Shown here: in pieces, positions 9,449 to 18,495 of the stretch
Layout of the letters: every line of letters begins with the position of its first letter
Position numbering within the stretch: the stretch's first letter is position 1
Origin: Bin52 sp965213935
GTDB taxonomy: Bacteria > Pseudomonadota > Alphaproteobacteria > Thalassobaculales > Thalassobaculaceae
DNA: 64,000 nucleotides
Assembly (NCBI GenBank): GCA_965213935.1
Contig: CBDCAO010000009.1
Span: 62,001 to 126,000, forward strand
Direction: 5' to 3'
Position numbers and translations under genes: made by a program
Notes under the pieces: generated by a model
The model's database searches: none
What the model was told of the DNA's origin: nothing
Seen by the model: only the letters and a program-made list of their open reading frames with translations

Positions 9449-10627
9449 ATGTTCACCACCTTCTTCACCTCGCTCAAGAAGGCCGAAATCCCGGTCTCGA
9501 TGAAGGAGTACCTGACCCTGCTGGAAGCGGTGAAGCAGGGGGTCGCCAACTACTCGATCGACGACTTCTACTTCCTCTCCCGTGCTACCCTTGTGAAGGA
9601 CGAACGCCATATCGACCGGTTCGACCAGGTGTTCGGCTACTGTTTTCAGGGGCTGGAGGCACTTGACGACCTTTTCGGTGCCGAGATTCCCGACGACTGG
9701 CTCCGCGCAATGGCCGAGCTCAACCTGAGCGAGGAGGAAAAGGCCAGGATCGAGGCGCTCGGCGGCTGGGACGCGCTGATGGAGACGCTGAAGAAGCGGC
9801 TCGAGGAACAAAAGGGCCGCCACCAGGGGGGCAACAAGTGGATCGGTACCGCCGGACGGTCACCGTTCGGCGCCTACGGGTACAACCCCGAAGGCGTGCG
9901 GATGGGCCAGCACGAGGGTCGCAACCGCAGCGCGGTGAAGGTGTGGGACCGGCGCGACTTCCGCAATCTCGACGACACGGTCGAGATCGGGATCCGCAAC
10001 ATGAAGGTCGCGCTGCGCAAGCTGCGCCGGTTTGCCCGCGAGGGCGTTGAGACAGAGCTCGACCTGGACGGCACCATCTCCTCGACGGCCCGTAACGGCG
10101 GCCTGCTCGATATCAGGATGGTTCCGGAACGACGCAACGCGATCAACGTGCTGATTTTCTTCGATGTCGGCGGATCGATGGACCCCTACGTCCGGGTGAC
10201 CGAGGAACTGTTTTCCGCCGCCCGCAGCGAGTTCAAGCACCTGGAGTACTTCTACTTCCACAACTGCCCCTATGAGACCATGTGGAAGGACAACCGGCGG
10301 CGCCACATCGAACGCGTCCCGACCTGGGAAGTGCTGCACACCTTCCCCGAGAACTACAAGTGCATCGTGGTCGGCGACGCCTCGATGAGTCCCTACGAGA
10401 TCACGGTAGCGGGCGGCAGCGTCGAACACATGAACCCGGAACCCGGCGCACAGTGGATCCAGCGCATACGCAGCCACTTCCACCGCTGCGTGTGGCTGAA
10501 CCCGACCGACCCGAAGTACTGGGGCTACACCCGTTCGATCGAGATGGTGAGCGAACTGATGGAGGAGCGGATGTATCCGCTCACGATCAGCGGACTCGAG
10601 GATGCGATCCGGGAACTGAAGTCGTGA
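9449..10627 (+). CDS. VWA-containing CoxE family protein
   Basis: A 392-residue cytoplasmic protein. The N-terminal part (MFTTFFTSLKKAEIPVSMKE) is typical of CoxE-like VWA proteins, and the MIDAS metal site is FFDVGGSMDPYV. These proteins bind a divalent cation and act with a MoxR ATPase in enzyme assembly. The ribosome site AGGGAG lies upstream of the ATG. The stop overlaps the start of the NlpC/P60 gene by 4 bp (GTGA). Confidence 0.88.
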   Translation: MFTTFFTSLKKAEIPVSMKEYLTLLEAVKQGVANYSIDDFYFLSRATLVKDERHIDRFDQVFGYCFQGLEALDDLFGAEIPDDWLRAMAELNLSEEEKARIEALGGWDALMETLKKRLEEQKGRHQGGNKWIGTAGRSPFGAYGYNPEGVRMGQHEGRNRSAVKVWDRRDFRNLDDTVEIGIRNMKVALRKLRRFAREGVETELDLDGTISSTARNGGLLDIRMVPERRNAINVLIFFDVGGSMDPYVRVTEELFSAARSEFKHLEYFYFHNCPYETMWKDNRRRHIERVPTWEVLHTFPENYKCIVVGDASMSPYEITVAGGSVEHMNPEPGAQWIQRIRSHFHRCVWLNPTDPKYWGYTRSIEMVSELMEERMYPLTISGLEDAIRELKS

Positions 10628-11478
10628 CACCACACGATCCGCGCGTCCACCCGTGGCGCGCGGACCTCGCGGCCGCGCACCTGCGCGGAACAATCAGGGC
10701 CGACCGCTACGTCCGCGGCCGCGACATGCAGCTTTGCGTCCCGCTCGCAGGACTCTTCGAGCACCCTGACGGGGAGGCGCAACGCGTGAGCGAACTCCTG
10801 TTCGGGGAACGGTTCACGGTCTACGACGAAACCGACGGCTGGGCCTGGGGGCAGTGCACCGCCGACGGGTACGTCGGCTATGCCGCCGCCACCGCCCTGA
10901 CTGCCACGCTTGTGGAGCCGACCCATGCGGTCGGCGTCCTGCGCACCGTTGCCTTCTCGCGTCCGGACCTGCGCAGCCGGCCGGTGGCCATGCTGCACAT
11001 GAACAGCCCGGTCGCGGTAGGAGCGAGGGAAGGGGGGTACTCGGCCGTCGCCGGCAGTGGCTGGGTCCCGGACCGGCACCTTGTTCCCGTGGGCAGTCCT
11101 GCCGACGATCACGTCGCCGTCGCCCGCATGTTCCTGGGTGCGCCCTACCTGTGGGGCGGGAGATCCAGTCTCGGCGTCGACTGCTCCGGCCTGGTCCAGC
11201 TCGCGCTTGCCCGCACCGGGATCCGGGCTCCACGCGACTCCGACCAGCAGGAAGCGGCACTGGGCAGGACGGTCGTCGAGCCAGGGGCCGGCGACCTGGT
11301 GTTTACCACCGGACATGTCGCCCTGGTGTCCGCCACCAACGCGGTGCTGCATGCCAATGCCCACCACATGGCCGTACGGGAGGAACCTCTTGCGGACTTC
11401 CTGGCCCGTCTCGACGCCACCGGCCTGGCGATTACCTCGATCCGGCGCCTTCCTGTAGTGCCGCATCAGCCGGAATAA
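10624..11478 (+). CDS. NlpC/P60 family peptidase with N-terminal SH3-like region
   Basis: A 284-residue C40-type peptidase, likely a DL-endopeptidase cutting peptidoglycan stem peptides. The catalytic region shows the Cys in GVDCSGLVQLAL, the His in TTGHVALV and a third polar site near HANAHHM. The first 150 residues look like bacterial SH3 domains (LLFGERFTVYDETDGWAWGQ). No signal peptide is seen with this start. The GTG at 10624 overlaps the CoxE stop; a longer reading from 10282 runs inside the CoxE gene and was rejected. Confidence 0.85.
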   Translation: MTPHDPRVHPWRADLAAAHLRGTIRADRYVRGRDMQLCVPLAGLFEHPDGEAQRVSELLFGERFTVYDETDGWAWGQCTADGYVGYAAATALTATLVEPTHAVGVLRTVAFSRPDLRSRPVAMLHMNSPVAVGAREGGYSAVAGSGWVPDRHLVPVGSPADDHVAVARMFLGAPYLWGGRSSLGVDCSGLVQLALARTGIRAPRDSDQQEAALGRTVVEPGAGDLVFTTGHVALVSATNAVLHANAHHMAVREEPLADFLARLDATGLAITSIRRLPVVPHQPE

Positions 11479-12055
11479 AGCACTCCCGTCCATCCGGATC
11501 GAGCCGATAGAAGCCGTCCTGCGGTTCATCGAGCGCCAGACTGGCCAGGCCGTCGAGACCCCGCCACAACCCGCGCAGGATCCGGTTGAACGACCCGTGC
11601 GCCACGATGACAAGCGGGCGCTGGTCCGGCATGGCGGCAAGGAACCTGCCCGCCCGTTCCGCGACTTCGGCGTGGCTCTCTCCGCCCGGCGGCGCCCGGT
11701 GCCAGCGGTTGGCCCGGCGTTCCGCCCACTCGTGTGGATACCGCTCGAGGATTTCCTCCATGTTGAGCCCGTCCCAGGCGCCGAACGATGTCTCGATCAC
11801 GAGGCGCTCCAGCACGATCACGTCCGGATCGACACCGATTTCATCGGCAACCAGCACGGCGGTCTGGTACGCCCGGCCGAGCGGGCTCGAGAGCATTGCC
11901 CCGGGACGGCGTCCGCCGAGGAGGCGGGCAAGCGTTTGTCCCATCGCGACGGCCTGGTGCGCCCCGCGCAGGGTCAGTGGCGTATCCCGCTGGCCCTGCA
12001 GACGACGCTCACGGTTCCAGATGGTCTCGCCGTGACGCAGCAGGTAGATCGTCAT
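11432..12055 (-). CDS. Histidine phosphatase family protein (second of a pair)
   Basis: A 207-residue phosphoglycerate mutase-like protein with the phospho-histidine motif LLRHGETIWNRERRLQGQ at the N-terminus and a second His in VIVAHGSFNRI. Family members remove phosphate from small metabolites; the substrate is not readable. Its ATG overlaps the stop of the next histidine phosphatase gene (12052-12055), so the two are translationally coupled. The 3' end overlaps the convergent NlpC gene by 47 bp. Confidence 0.88.
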   Translation of the reverse strand: MTIYLLRHGETIWNRERRLQGQRDTPLTLRGAHQAVAMGQTLARLLGGRRPGAMLSSPLGRAYQTAVLVADEIGVDPDVIVLERLVIETSFGAWDGLNMEEILERYPHEWAERRANRWHRAPPGGESHAEVAERAGRFLAAMPDQRPLVIVAHGSFNRILRGLWRGLDGLASLALDEPQDGFYRLDPDGRECFIPADAALQEGAGSR

Positions 12056-12663
12056 CGACCCGACCTCTCGACGCGGATGATGTCGATGCCGTCGCGGTGC
12101 AGGCGATGGACCGCATCCTGCGGCCGGTCGAGGGCGTAGGTCTGCATCCGGTCGAGCCCGAGATGCAGCCCACGCAGGATCTTGCTGACCACGCCGTGGG
12201 TCACCACCACATGGTTTCCGCCTGCCGCGGACCAGCTCTCGAGCAGTGGTCGGACCCGGTCCTGGACCATCTGGCTGCTTTCGCCGTTGGGATGCCTGAA
12301 GTTCCAGGGATCGCGCCGACGCTGCTCCGCTTCCTGCGGGTAGTCCCTCGCCAGTTCCCGCCAGCCGGCATAGCCGTCACGATCGCCAAGGGTGATCTCC
12401 ACGAGCCGGTCATCGAACCGCACCGCGTGGTACGGGTACCCGATGGTGTCGCACAGGATTGCGACCGTCTGCCGGGTTCGCCCGATGGGACTGGCCCAGA
12501 CCTGATGGTCGGTTGACCCCAGGACATCACGAATCGTCACGCCCATCGCCTGCGCCTGTCGCACACCGCGCAGGGTCAGCGGGGAGTCGGACTGTCCCTG
12601 CAGCCGCCCGGCACGATTCCATGTCGTTTCTCCATGGCGTGCAAGATAGATCGTGGTTGACAT
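12052..12663 (-). CDS. Histidine phosphatase family protein (first of a pair)
   Basis: A 203-residue paralogue of the downstream gene. It has YLARHGETTWNRAGRLQGQ and a second catalytic His in VVTHGVVSKIL. The ATG at 12663 puts the RHG motif at the usual position; an earlier ATG at 12696 is possible, and neither has a strong ribosome site. The two genes probably arose by tandem duplication, since both share the order RHGET-WNR-LQGQ-PLTLRG. The divergent aminotransferase gene starts 92 bp away. Confidence 0.85.
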   Translation of the reverse strand: MSTTIYLARHGETTWNRAGRLQGQSDSPLTLRGVRQAQAMGVTIRDVLGSTDHQVWASPIGRTRQTVAILCDTIGYPYHAVRFDDRLVEITLGDRDGYAGWRELARDYPQEAEQRRRDPWNFRHPNGESSQMVQDRVRPLLESWSAAGGNHVVVTHGVVSKILRGLHLGLDRMQTYALDRPQDAVHRLHRDGIDIIRVERSGR

Positions 12664-12754
12664 GGCGTTGCCGGAAGTGGACGAAAGCGCCTGCATAACA
12701 CCGCCAGTGCGCCCCACCAAGACCGCGGGCCGGACAGGAACGAGGAGCAGGCTG

Positions 12755-13930
12755 ATGGCACACGACTACGCGTTCCCGGACCTCGCCCGAACCGTCAATG
12801 AGCTTGAGGAGACCGACATCCTCGAGATTGCCACCTACGGCTGGGGCAGACAGGGTCTGATACCGCTGTGGTTCGGGGAAGGGGACGTTCCGACACCGGC
12901 GCACATCTGCGAGGCAGCGGCGGAATCGATGCGTCGCGGCGAGACCTTCTACTCCGACCAGAACGGGATCGAGGACCTGAGGCTGGCGCTGGTCGATTAC
13001 TACCGCCGGGCCTTCGACGTTGCGGTTGCGCCCGAGCGGATCACCATCACCAATTCCGGCATGATGGCCCTGTCGCTGGTCATCGGCATGCTGCTCGACC
13101 CTCAGGACGAGGTGATCGTCGTCGGTCCGGTCTGGCCCAATATCTACTCGACGATCCAGATCAATGACGGAGTGGCCCGGCATGCGACCATCCGGCTCGC
13201 TCCGGACGGCTGGAAGCTTGATCTCGAGGAGGTGTTTGCCGCAGCAACCGACAGGACCAAGGCAGTATTCGTCAACTCCCCCAGCAATCCGACCGGCTGG
13301 ATCATGCCGGAGGAAGACCAGGCCCGATTGCTGGAATGGGCGCGCGAGCGCAACATCTGGGTGATTGCCGACGAGGTCTACCATTCCCTGGTCTTCGCTC
13401 GCGACGTCAGTCCGTCGCTGCTGCGGCACGCCGAACCCGACGACAAGCTGCTCGTCGTGAACTCATTTTCGAAGTCATGGCTGATGACCGGCTGGCGCCT
13501 CGGCTGGGTCGTCCATCCGCCGAAGCTGGCGCCAACGCTCGCCAAGGTGATCCAGATCGAGACGTCGGGAGTTCCGGTCTTCGTCCAGCGTGCCGGAATT
13601 GCGGCGCTGACCGGCGGCGACGAAGTGATCGACGACCTGCGTGCCCGCTGCCTCACCGGCCGTGACCTGGTCTGCGACCGGCTGGAGGCCTGGCCGCGTG
13701 TCCGTTTCACGCGGCCGCAGGGCGCATTCTATGCCTTCTTCAGTGTCGACGGGGTCACGGACTCGCTCGCGTTGAGCAAGGAACTGGTCGACCGGTGCAA
13801 TGTCGGCCTCGCTCCGGGCAGCGCCTTCGGACCCGGCGGCCAGGGTTTCCTGCGGTTGTGTTATGCCTCGACGCCGGAGAAACTGAACCGCGCCATGGAT
13901 GCACTGGCCACGGTGCTGGGAGACGCCTGA
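12755..13930 (+). CDS. Pyridoxal phosphate-dependent aminotransferase (class I/II)
   Basis: A 391-residue fold type I aminotransferase. Key sites are NSGMMALSL in the cofactor pocket, NSPSNPTGW, the Asp of IADEVYHSLVF, and the Schiff-base Lys in VNSFSKSWLMTGWRLGW. The family uses aromatic, branched or aspartate-type substrates; this one is not resolved further. The ATG at 12755 has GAGGAGCAG upstream, while the longer frame from 12653 overlaps the divergent gene. The carboxylase gene follows after 37 bp. Confidence 0.9.
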   Translation: MAHDYAFPDLARTVNELEETDILEIATYGWGRQGLIPLWFGEGDVPTPAHICEAAAESMRRGETFYSDQNGIEDLRLALVDYYRRAFDVAVAPERITITNSGMMALSLVIGMLLDPQDEVIVVGPVWPNIYSTIQINDGVARHATIRLAPDGWKLDLEEVFAAATDRTKAVFVNSPSNPTGWIMPEEDQARLLEWARERNIWVIADEVYHSLVFARDVSPSLLRHAEPDDKLLVVNSFSKSWLMTGWRLGWVVHPPKLAPTLAKVIQIETSGVPVFVQRAGIAALTGGDEVIDDLRARCLTGRDLVCDRLEAWPRVRFTRPQGAFYAFFSVDGVTDSLALSKELVDRCNVGLAPGSAFGPGGQGFLRLCYASTPEKLNRAMDALATVLGDA

Positions 13931-13967
13931 ACCGGGAGCGCCGTCGGCAAGCTCGGGATAACGGGAC

Positions 13968-15965
13968 ATGTTCGAGAAGATCCTCATTGCCAACCGCGGC
14001 GAGATCGCATGCCGGGTGATCCGGACCGCGCGCCGGATGGGAATTTCCACGGTTGCCGTCCATTCGGACGCGGATGCCGGCGCCCTGCATGTCCAGAGCG
14101 CCGACGAGGCGGTTCGCATCGGTACGGCGGCTTCGACCGACAGCTACCTGAGGGTCGACCGCATTCTCGACGCGGTCCGCCAGACCGGTGCGGAGGCAGT
14201 TCATCCCGGCTACGGTTTCCTGTCGGAAAACCCGGAAATCGCCAGGCGACTCGAGGCCATGAACGTCGCCTTCATCGGCCCGGGAGTGGATGCGATCTCG
14301 AAGATGGGAGACAAGATCGAATCCAAGCGGATCGCGATTGATGCGGGGGTCGCCACTATCCCGGGCCACGTCCAGGCTCTCGCCGACGAGGATGAAGCGG
14401 TGCAGGTTGCCGACGAAGTCGGTTACCCGGTGATGCTCAAGGCGTCGGCCGGAGGCGGCGGCAAGGGAATGCGCATCGCCCGGACGCGCGACGAGGTTCG
14501 CGACGGGTTCCGTTCGGCGACAAGCGAGGCCCGGTCGAGTTTCGGTGACGACCGGGTCTTTGTCGAACGCTACATCGAGAATCCGCGCCACATCGAGATC
14601 CAGGTTATTGCCGATCATCACGGAACCATCCTGTATCTGGGCGAGCGTGAATGTTCGATTCAGCGCCGTCACCAGAAGGTCCTCGAGGAAGCCCCGAGCC
14701 CGTTTCTCGACGAAGATACCCGTGCCCGAATGGGAGCCCAGGCGGTCGCACTCGCCCGTGCCGTGGACTACCGCTCGGCGGGCACCGTGGAATTCGTCGT
14801 CGACCGCGACCGGAACTTCTACTTCCTCGAAATGAACACCCGCCTGCAAGTCGAGCATCCGGTCACCGAACTCGTCACCGGCCTCGACCTCGTCGAGTTG
14901 ATGATTCGCATCGCCTGTGACGAGCCGCTGCCGTTCTCCCAGGCCGACGTGCGGCTGGAAGGGTGGGCGATCGAGGCCCGGATATACGCCGAGGATCCCT
15001 TCCGCGGGTTCCTGCCGTCGACCGGGCGCCTTGCCCGTTTCCGGCCGCCCGAGGCCGGCAACGGTGTCCGCGTCGACACCGGGGTCGCGGAAGGGACCGA
15101 GATCTCGATGTTCTACGACCCGATGATCGCGAAGCTGATCACAGGCGGCAGTGACAGGCCCGAGGCCGCCCGGCGCATGGCGGACGCGCTCGAGCGCATC
15201 GACATCCGCGGCGTCTCCCACAACGTGCCGTTCCTTGCCGCCCTGGTCACCCATCCGGAGTTCATGGCCGGGCGGATGACGACCGGGTTCATCGATGAAG
15301 CCTTTCCCGACGGATTCGCCGGCGCCGGGCTCGACGATGACCAGGTTGCGGCACTGCGCGCCATTGCCGTGGCACGTCAGCATGCCCGGTCCCTGCGGGA
15401 ACGACGGATCAGCGGTCAGACCGACCTGGCCCACCGGACCTCGGTCGCCGGACCTGAACGGCTGCTGGTAATCGACGGCGAGACCAGGCTCGGCGCGACG
15501 GTTGCCGGCGTCGACGGCGGTTTCGATGTCGAGCTGGAAGGACGGGGCGCCGTGGCGGTCCGGGGAGATTGCGAACCGGAGCGCGAACTCTTCTCGGGAA
15601 CGGTCGACGGTCGTCACATCCTGGCCCGAACCGGGTTTGGCCAGGACGGCCATCTGCTGCAGCACGCCGGAGCGATCCGCAGGCTGCGGGTTGTCGCGGA
15701 ACGGATCTGGCGCTACCTCGACATGATGCCGGTCAAGGAAGCGGCGGACATGTCTCGTTTCCTGCTTTCGCCGATGCCGGGACTGCTGGTGTCGGTGGCG
15801 GTGGAACCGGGCGAGCAGGTGAAATCCGGCCAGGAGCTTGCGGTGGTCGAGGCGATGAAGATGGAAAACGTGTTGCGGGCGGAACGCGACGCGGTGGTTG
15901 CGAAGGTGCTGGCCAGTCCGGGCTCGAGCCTTGCCGTCGACGAGGCGATCCTCGAATTTGCCTGA
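13968..15965 (+). CDS. pccA: Acetyl/propionyl-CoA carboxylase alpha subunit (biotin carboxylase plus biotin carrier)
   Basis: A 665-residue protein. The biotin carboxylase part begins FEKILIANRGEIACRVIRTA and has the ATP-grasp loop KASAGGGGKGM and the EMNTRLQVEHPVTE block. A middle linking domain follows, and the biotin carrier is at the C-terminus with the biotinylated lysine in VEAMKMENVL. The full length and middle domain favour propionyl-CoA (or methylcrotonyl/acetyl-CoA) carboxylase over the free AccC subunit. No beta subunit gene is in the window. The symbol is therefore the best guess. Confidence 0.85.
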   Translation: MFEKILIANRGEIACRVIRTARRMGISTVAVHSDADAGALHVQSADEAVRIGTAASTDSYLRVDRILDAVRQTGAEAVHPGYGFLSENPEIARRLEAMNVAFIGPGVDAISKMGDKIESKRIAIDAGVATIPGHVQALADEDEAVQVADEVGYPVMLKASAGGGGKGMRIARTRDEVRDGFRSATSEARSSFGDDRVFVERYIENPRHIEIQVIADHHGTILYLGERECSIQRRHQKVLEEAPSPFLDEDTRARMGAQAVALARAVDYRSAGTVEFVVDRDRNFYFLEMNTRLQVEHPVTELVTGLDLVELMIRIACDEPLPFSQADVRLEGWAIEARIYAEDPFRGFLPSTGRLARFRPPEAGNGVRVDTGVAEGTEISMFYDPMIAKLITGGSDRPEAARRMADALERIDIRGVSHNVPFLAALVTHPEFMAGRMTTGFIDEAFPDGFAGAGLDDDQVAALRAIAVARQHARSLRERRISGQTDLAHRTSVAGPERLLVIDGETRLGATVAGVDGGFDVELEGRGAVAVRGDCEPERELFSGTVDGRHILARTGFGQDGHLLQHAGAIRRLRVVAERIWRYLDMMPVKEAADMSRFLLSPMPGLLVSVAVEPGEQVKSGQELAVVEAMKMENVLRAERDAVVAKVLASPGSSLAVDEAILEFA

Positions 15966-16048
15966 CGTCTTTGCCCTTGCCCGCCTTGCCGCGAGCGAGT
16001 ATTGAGCGCTGTCTCGCAGCTCCCCCGCCAGACTGGAGAAACCGCATC

Positions 16049-16234
16049 ATGGCCGTTCCGAAGCGGAAAACCACACCGTCCAAGCGCGGCATGCGCAGGT
16101 CCCACCACGCGCTCGCGAAGCCGACCTACGTCGAGGACGCCGACACCGGGGAAATGCGGCGCCCGCATCACATTGACCTGAAGACCGGGATGTATCGCGG
16201 CCGCCAGGTCCTGAAGGTGAAAGACCGGTTCTGA
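16049..16234 (+). CDS. rpmF: 50S ribosomal protein L32
   Basis: A 61-residue basic protein starting MAVPKRKTTPSKRGMRRSHH and ending YRGRQVLKVKDRF, the alphaproteobacterial L32 form without zinc cysteines. CTGGAG lies upstream of the ATG. The usual rpmF neighbours plsX and fabH are not next to it here; it stands between pccA and an oxidase gene. Confidence 0.95.
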   Translation: MAVPKRKTTPSKRGMRRSHHALAKPTYVEDADTGEMRRPHHIDLKTGMYRGRQVLKVKDRF

Positions 16235-16250
16235 CCGCGAGGGCCCGGGC

Positions 16251-17519
16251 GTGACCAGGGTCCCGGACACAAGCGACGTCGTCATCGTCGGTGGCGGGAT
16301 CATCGGGACCGCAGCTGCCTACTACCTGGCCCGCGGCGGCATCGACGTCACCCTGTGCGAAAAGGGCAGGGTGGCCGGGGAACAATCATCACGCAACTGG
16401 GGGTTTGTGCGCCAGCAAGGGCGTGATCCGGCGGAGATCCCGACCATCATCGAGAGTCTCCGGCTGTGGAACGGTCTTGCCGAGGAGATCGGTGAGGACG
16501 TCGGTTTCACGCGCGCCGGCGCGCTCTATCTCGCCAGCACCGAGCGCCAGCTTGCGCGCTACGAGGCCTGGCTGGAGCATGCCCGGCAATACCAGCTGGA
16601 CACCCGGTTGCTGTCACGTGAAGAGGTCCGCAAGGCCCTGCCCGGGTCCCGCGGGGAGTGGGTCGGAGGGCTGCACACGCCGAGTGACGGGCGGGCCGAA
16701 CCGGCCCTGGCCACCCCGGCACTCGCCCGGGCAGCGCGCCGGCAGGGCGCCACCATCGTCGAACAGTGTGCCGTGCGCGGTCTCGACACCCAGGCAGGCC
16801 GGGTGTCAGGAGTGGTGACCGAGCATGGCCGCATCGCCGCCTCCACCGTCCTGTGTGCCGGCGGGGCATGGTCCTCGCTGTTCTGCGCCCGGCACGGAAT
16901 CGTGCTGCCACAGCTCAAGGTGCGTTCCTCGGTGTTCCGGACCGCCCCGGCACCCCTGGTCAGCGAAACTGCCATCTGGAGCCAGGATGTTGCGTTCCGC
17001 CGTCGTCAGGACGGCGGCTACACGGTGGCGCATGGGTCTGCAACCGAAGTGCCGATCGTCCCGGATACGCTGCGTTGGGCCCGTTCATTCATGCCGTCGT
17101 ACCGCGACGAACGCTCGCGGCTGCGGCTGCGGCTGGACAGCCGGTTCCTGACCGAGCTGCGCACGCCGCGTCGCTGGAGTCTCGATGGTCCCTCACCGTT
17201 CGAGGCGACGCGGGTCAATGATCCGGCACCGAGCCAGCGCATCCTGGACCAGGCGGCACGCAACCTCGCGAGGCTTTTCCCGGCCCTGGCTCCGGTTCCG
17301 GTCGTCGAGAGCTGGGCCGGCCTGATTGACGTGACCCCCGATGCCGTTCCGGTCATTGCACCGGTCGACGAACTGCCGGGGTTTCACCTGGCAACCGGTT
17401 TCAGCGGTCACGGGTTCGGTATCGGTCCCGCGGCTGGCCGGCTCGCTGCCGAAATGGTCAGCGGCATACCGACGTCGATCGATCGCACACCATTCCGCCT
17501 GGAACGCTTCTTCGACTGA
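16251..17519 (+). CDS. FAD-dependent oxidoreductase of the D-amino acid oxidase (DAO) family
   Basis: A 422-residue flavoprotein with a GTG start 16 bp after rpmF. The FAD-binding fold is DVVIVGGGIIGTAAAYYLARGG, followed by EQSSRNWGFVRQQGRDPAE, which is typical of sarcosine oxidase/D-amino acid dehydrogenase relatives, and a C-terminal FAD contact GFSGHGFGIGPAAG. These enzymes oxidise secondary or D-amines. The substrate is unknown. It overlaps nothing and ends 7 bp before a convergent gene. Confidence 0.88.
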   Translation: MTRVPDTSDVVIVGGGIIGTAAAYYLARGGIDVTLCEKGRVAGEQSSRNWGFVRQQGRDPAEIPTIIESLRLWNGLAEEIGEDVGFTRAGALYLASTERQLARYEAWLEHARQYQLDTRLLSREEVRKALPGSRGEWVGGLHTPSDGRAEPALATPALARAARRQGATIVEQCAVRGLDTQAGRVSGVVTEHGRIAASTVLCAGGAWSSLFCARHGIVLPQLKVRSSVFRTAPAPLVSETAIWSQDVAFRRRQDGGYTVAHGSATEVPIVPDTLRWARSFMPSYRDERSRLRLRLDSRFLTELRTPRRWSLDGPSPFEATRVNDPAPSQRILDQAARNLARLFPALAPVPVVESWAGLIDVTPDAVPVIAPVDELPGFHLATGFSGHGFGIGPAAGRLAAEMVSGIPTSIDRTPFRLERFFD

Positions 17520-17526
17520 AGCCGCG

Positions 17527-18342
17527 TCACTCCGCCACCTGACGGGCGGCGGCATCCCAGTCGTAGAGTGGCGGTTCCTTGGCCGCGAAACGGCGAATCG
17601 CCTCCTTGTGGAACTGCCCGTCCCGGGCGATCGACTGTGCCATCGCCTCGAGTTCGATCATGGTGCGGTGATCGAGGTTGAACGACTGATTCAGGATGTT
17701 CTTGGCAAGACCAATAGCACTGGTCGGCGCGCCGACGAACCGTGCCGCGAATTCGCGCGCCTCCGCCATCGCGGTTTCCTGCCCCACGATCTGATGGACG
17801 AGGCCGATCTCGCGTGCTTCCTGCGCGTAGACCCTGCGTCCGGTAAACACCAGCTCCTTGGCGCGCTGAAGCCCCACCAGCCGGGGCAGGATGAACATGC
17901 CTCCCCAGTCGGGGACGAGGCCGATGCGCACGAAGGCCTGCAGGAAGAATGCCCGTGGCGTGGCGAGCACGAAGTCCGCCGCAAGTGCTATGTTCGCCCC
18001 GGCCCCTGCCGCGGGTCCGTCGACCAGGCTGATGACCGGCAGTTCCAGGTTCATCAGGCTGAACATGGTGTCGTGGCTGCGGCGAAGACTGTCGCGCGTC
18101 AGCCGTGCCGAGCCAAGCCGCGAGCCCATCGACTTCACGTCTCCCCCGGCACAGAACGCACCGCCGGCGCCGGTCAGGATGACGGCACTGATATCGTCGG
18201 ATGCGCGTTCCCTGATTTCCGCCATCGCCCGGTCCAGATCGATCCGCATTGCGGTAGAGAGCGCGTTGCGCGCCTCAGGCCGGTTGAGCGTGATGGTCGC
18301 GACCCCTGCATCGACCTCGAACAGGATGGCGCTGTAGGACAT
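17527..18342 (-). CDS. Enoyl-CoA hydratase/isomerase family protein (PaaG-like)
   Basis: A 271-residue crotonase-fold protein. The oxyanion-hole segment GGAFCAGGDVKSMGSRLG and the helix block GAGANIALAADFVLA are clear. The two catalytic glutamates of classic crotonases are not in place; instead LVPDWGG offers an Asp, as in PaaG-like isomerases/hydratases. The substrate is an unknown acyl-CoA. GGGGAGA lies upstream of the ATG. The gene is divergent from an SDR gene. Confidence 0.85.
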   Translation of the reverse strand: MSYSAILFEVDAGVATITLNRPEARNALSTAMRIDLDRAMAEIRERASDDISAVILTGAGGAFCAGGDVKSMGSRLGSARLTRDSLRRSHDTMFSLMNLELPVISLVDGPAAGAGANIALAADFVLATPRAFFLQAFVRIGLVPDWGGMFILPRLVGLQRAKELVFTGRRVYAQEAREIGLVHQIVGQETAMAEAREFAARFVGAPTSAIGLAKNILNQSFNLDHRTMIELEAMAQSIARDGQFHKEAIRRFAAKEPPLYDWDAAARQVAE

Positions 18343-18495
18343 GTGCCGGTCTCCCCTAGTGTGGAACTGCCCGAACTATACGCGAACCCGGGTTGCAAGA
18401 GCACCCTTCGGACAGCCGGGCGCATCATCGCGGTTTCCGACCCGGCTCGCAGCACCTATGGTCATCTGGCAGCACATGGGCGGGAGATTGCAGTC

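Noticed and set aside
13755..15665. A 636-codon open frame on the minus strand
   Set aside because: Antisense of pccA and the aminotransferase end, with no recognisable domain.
17341..18495. Long N-terminal extension of the SDR at 18496
   Set aside because: It is antisense to the enoyl-CoA hydratase gene; the normal SDR start has its own ribosome site.
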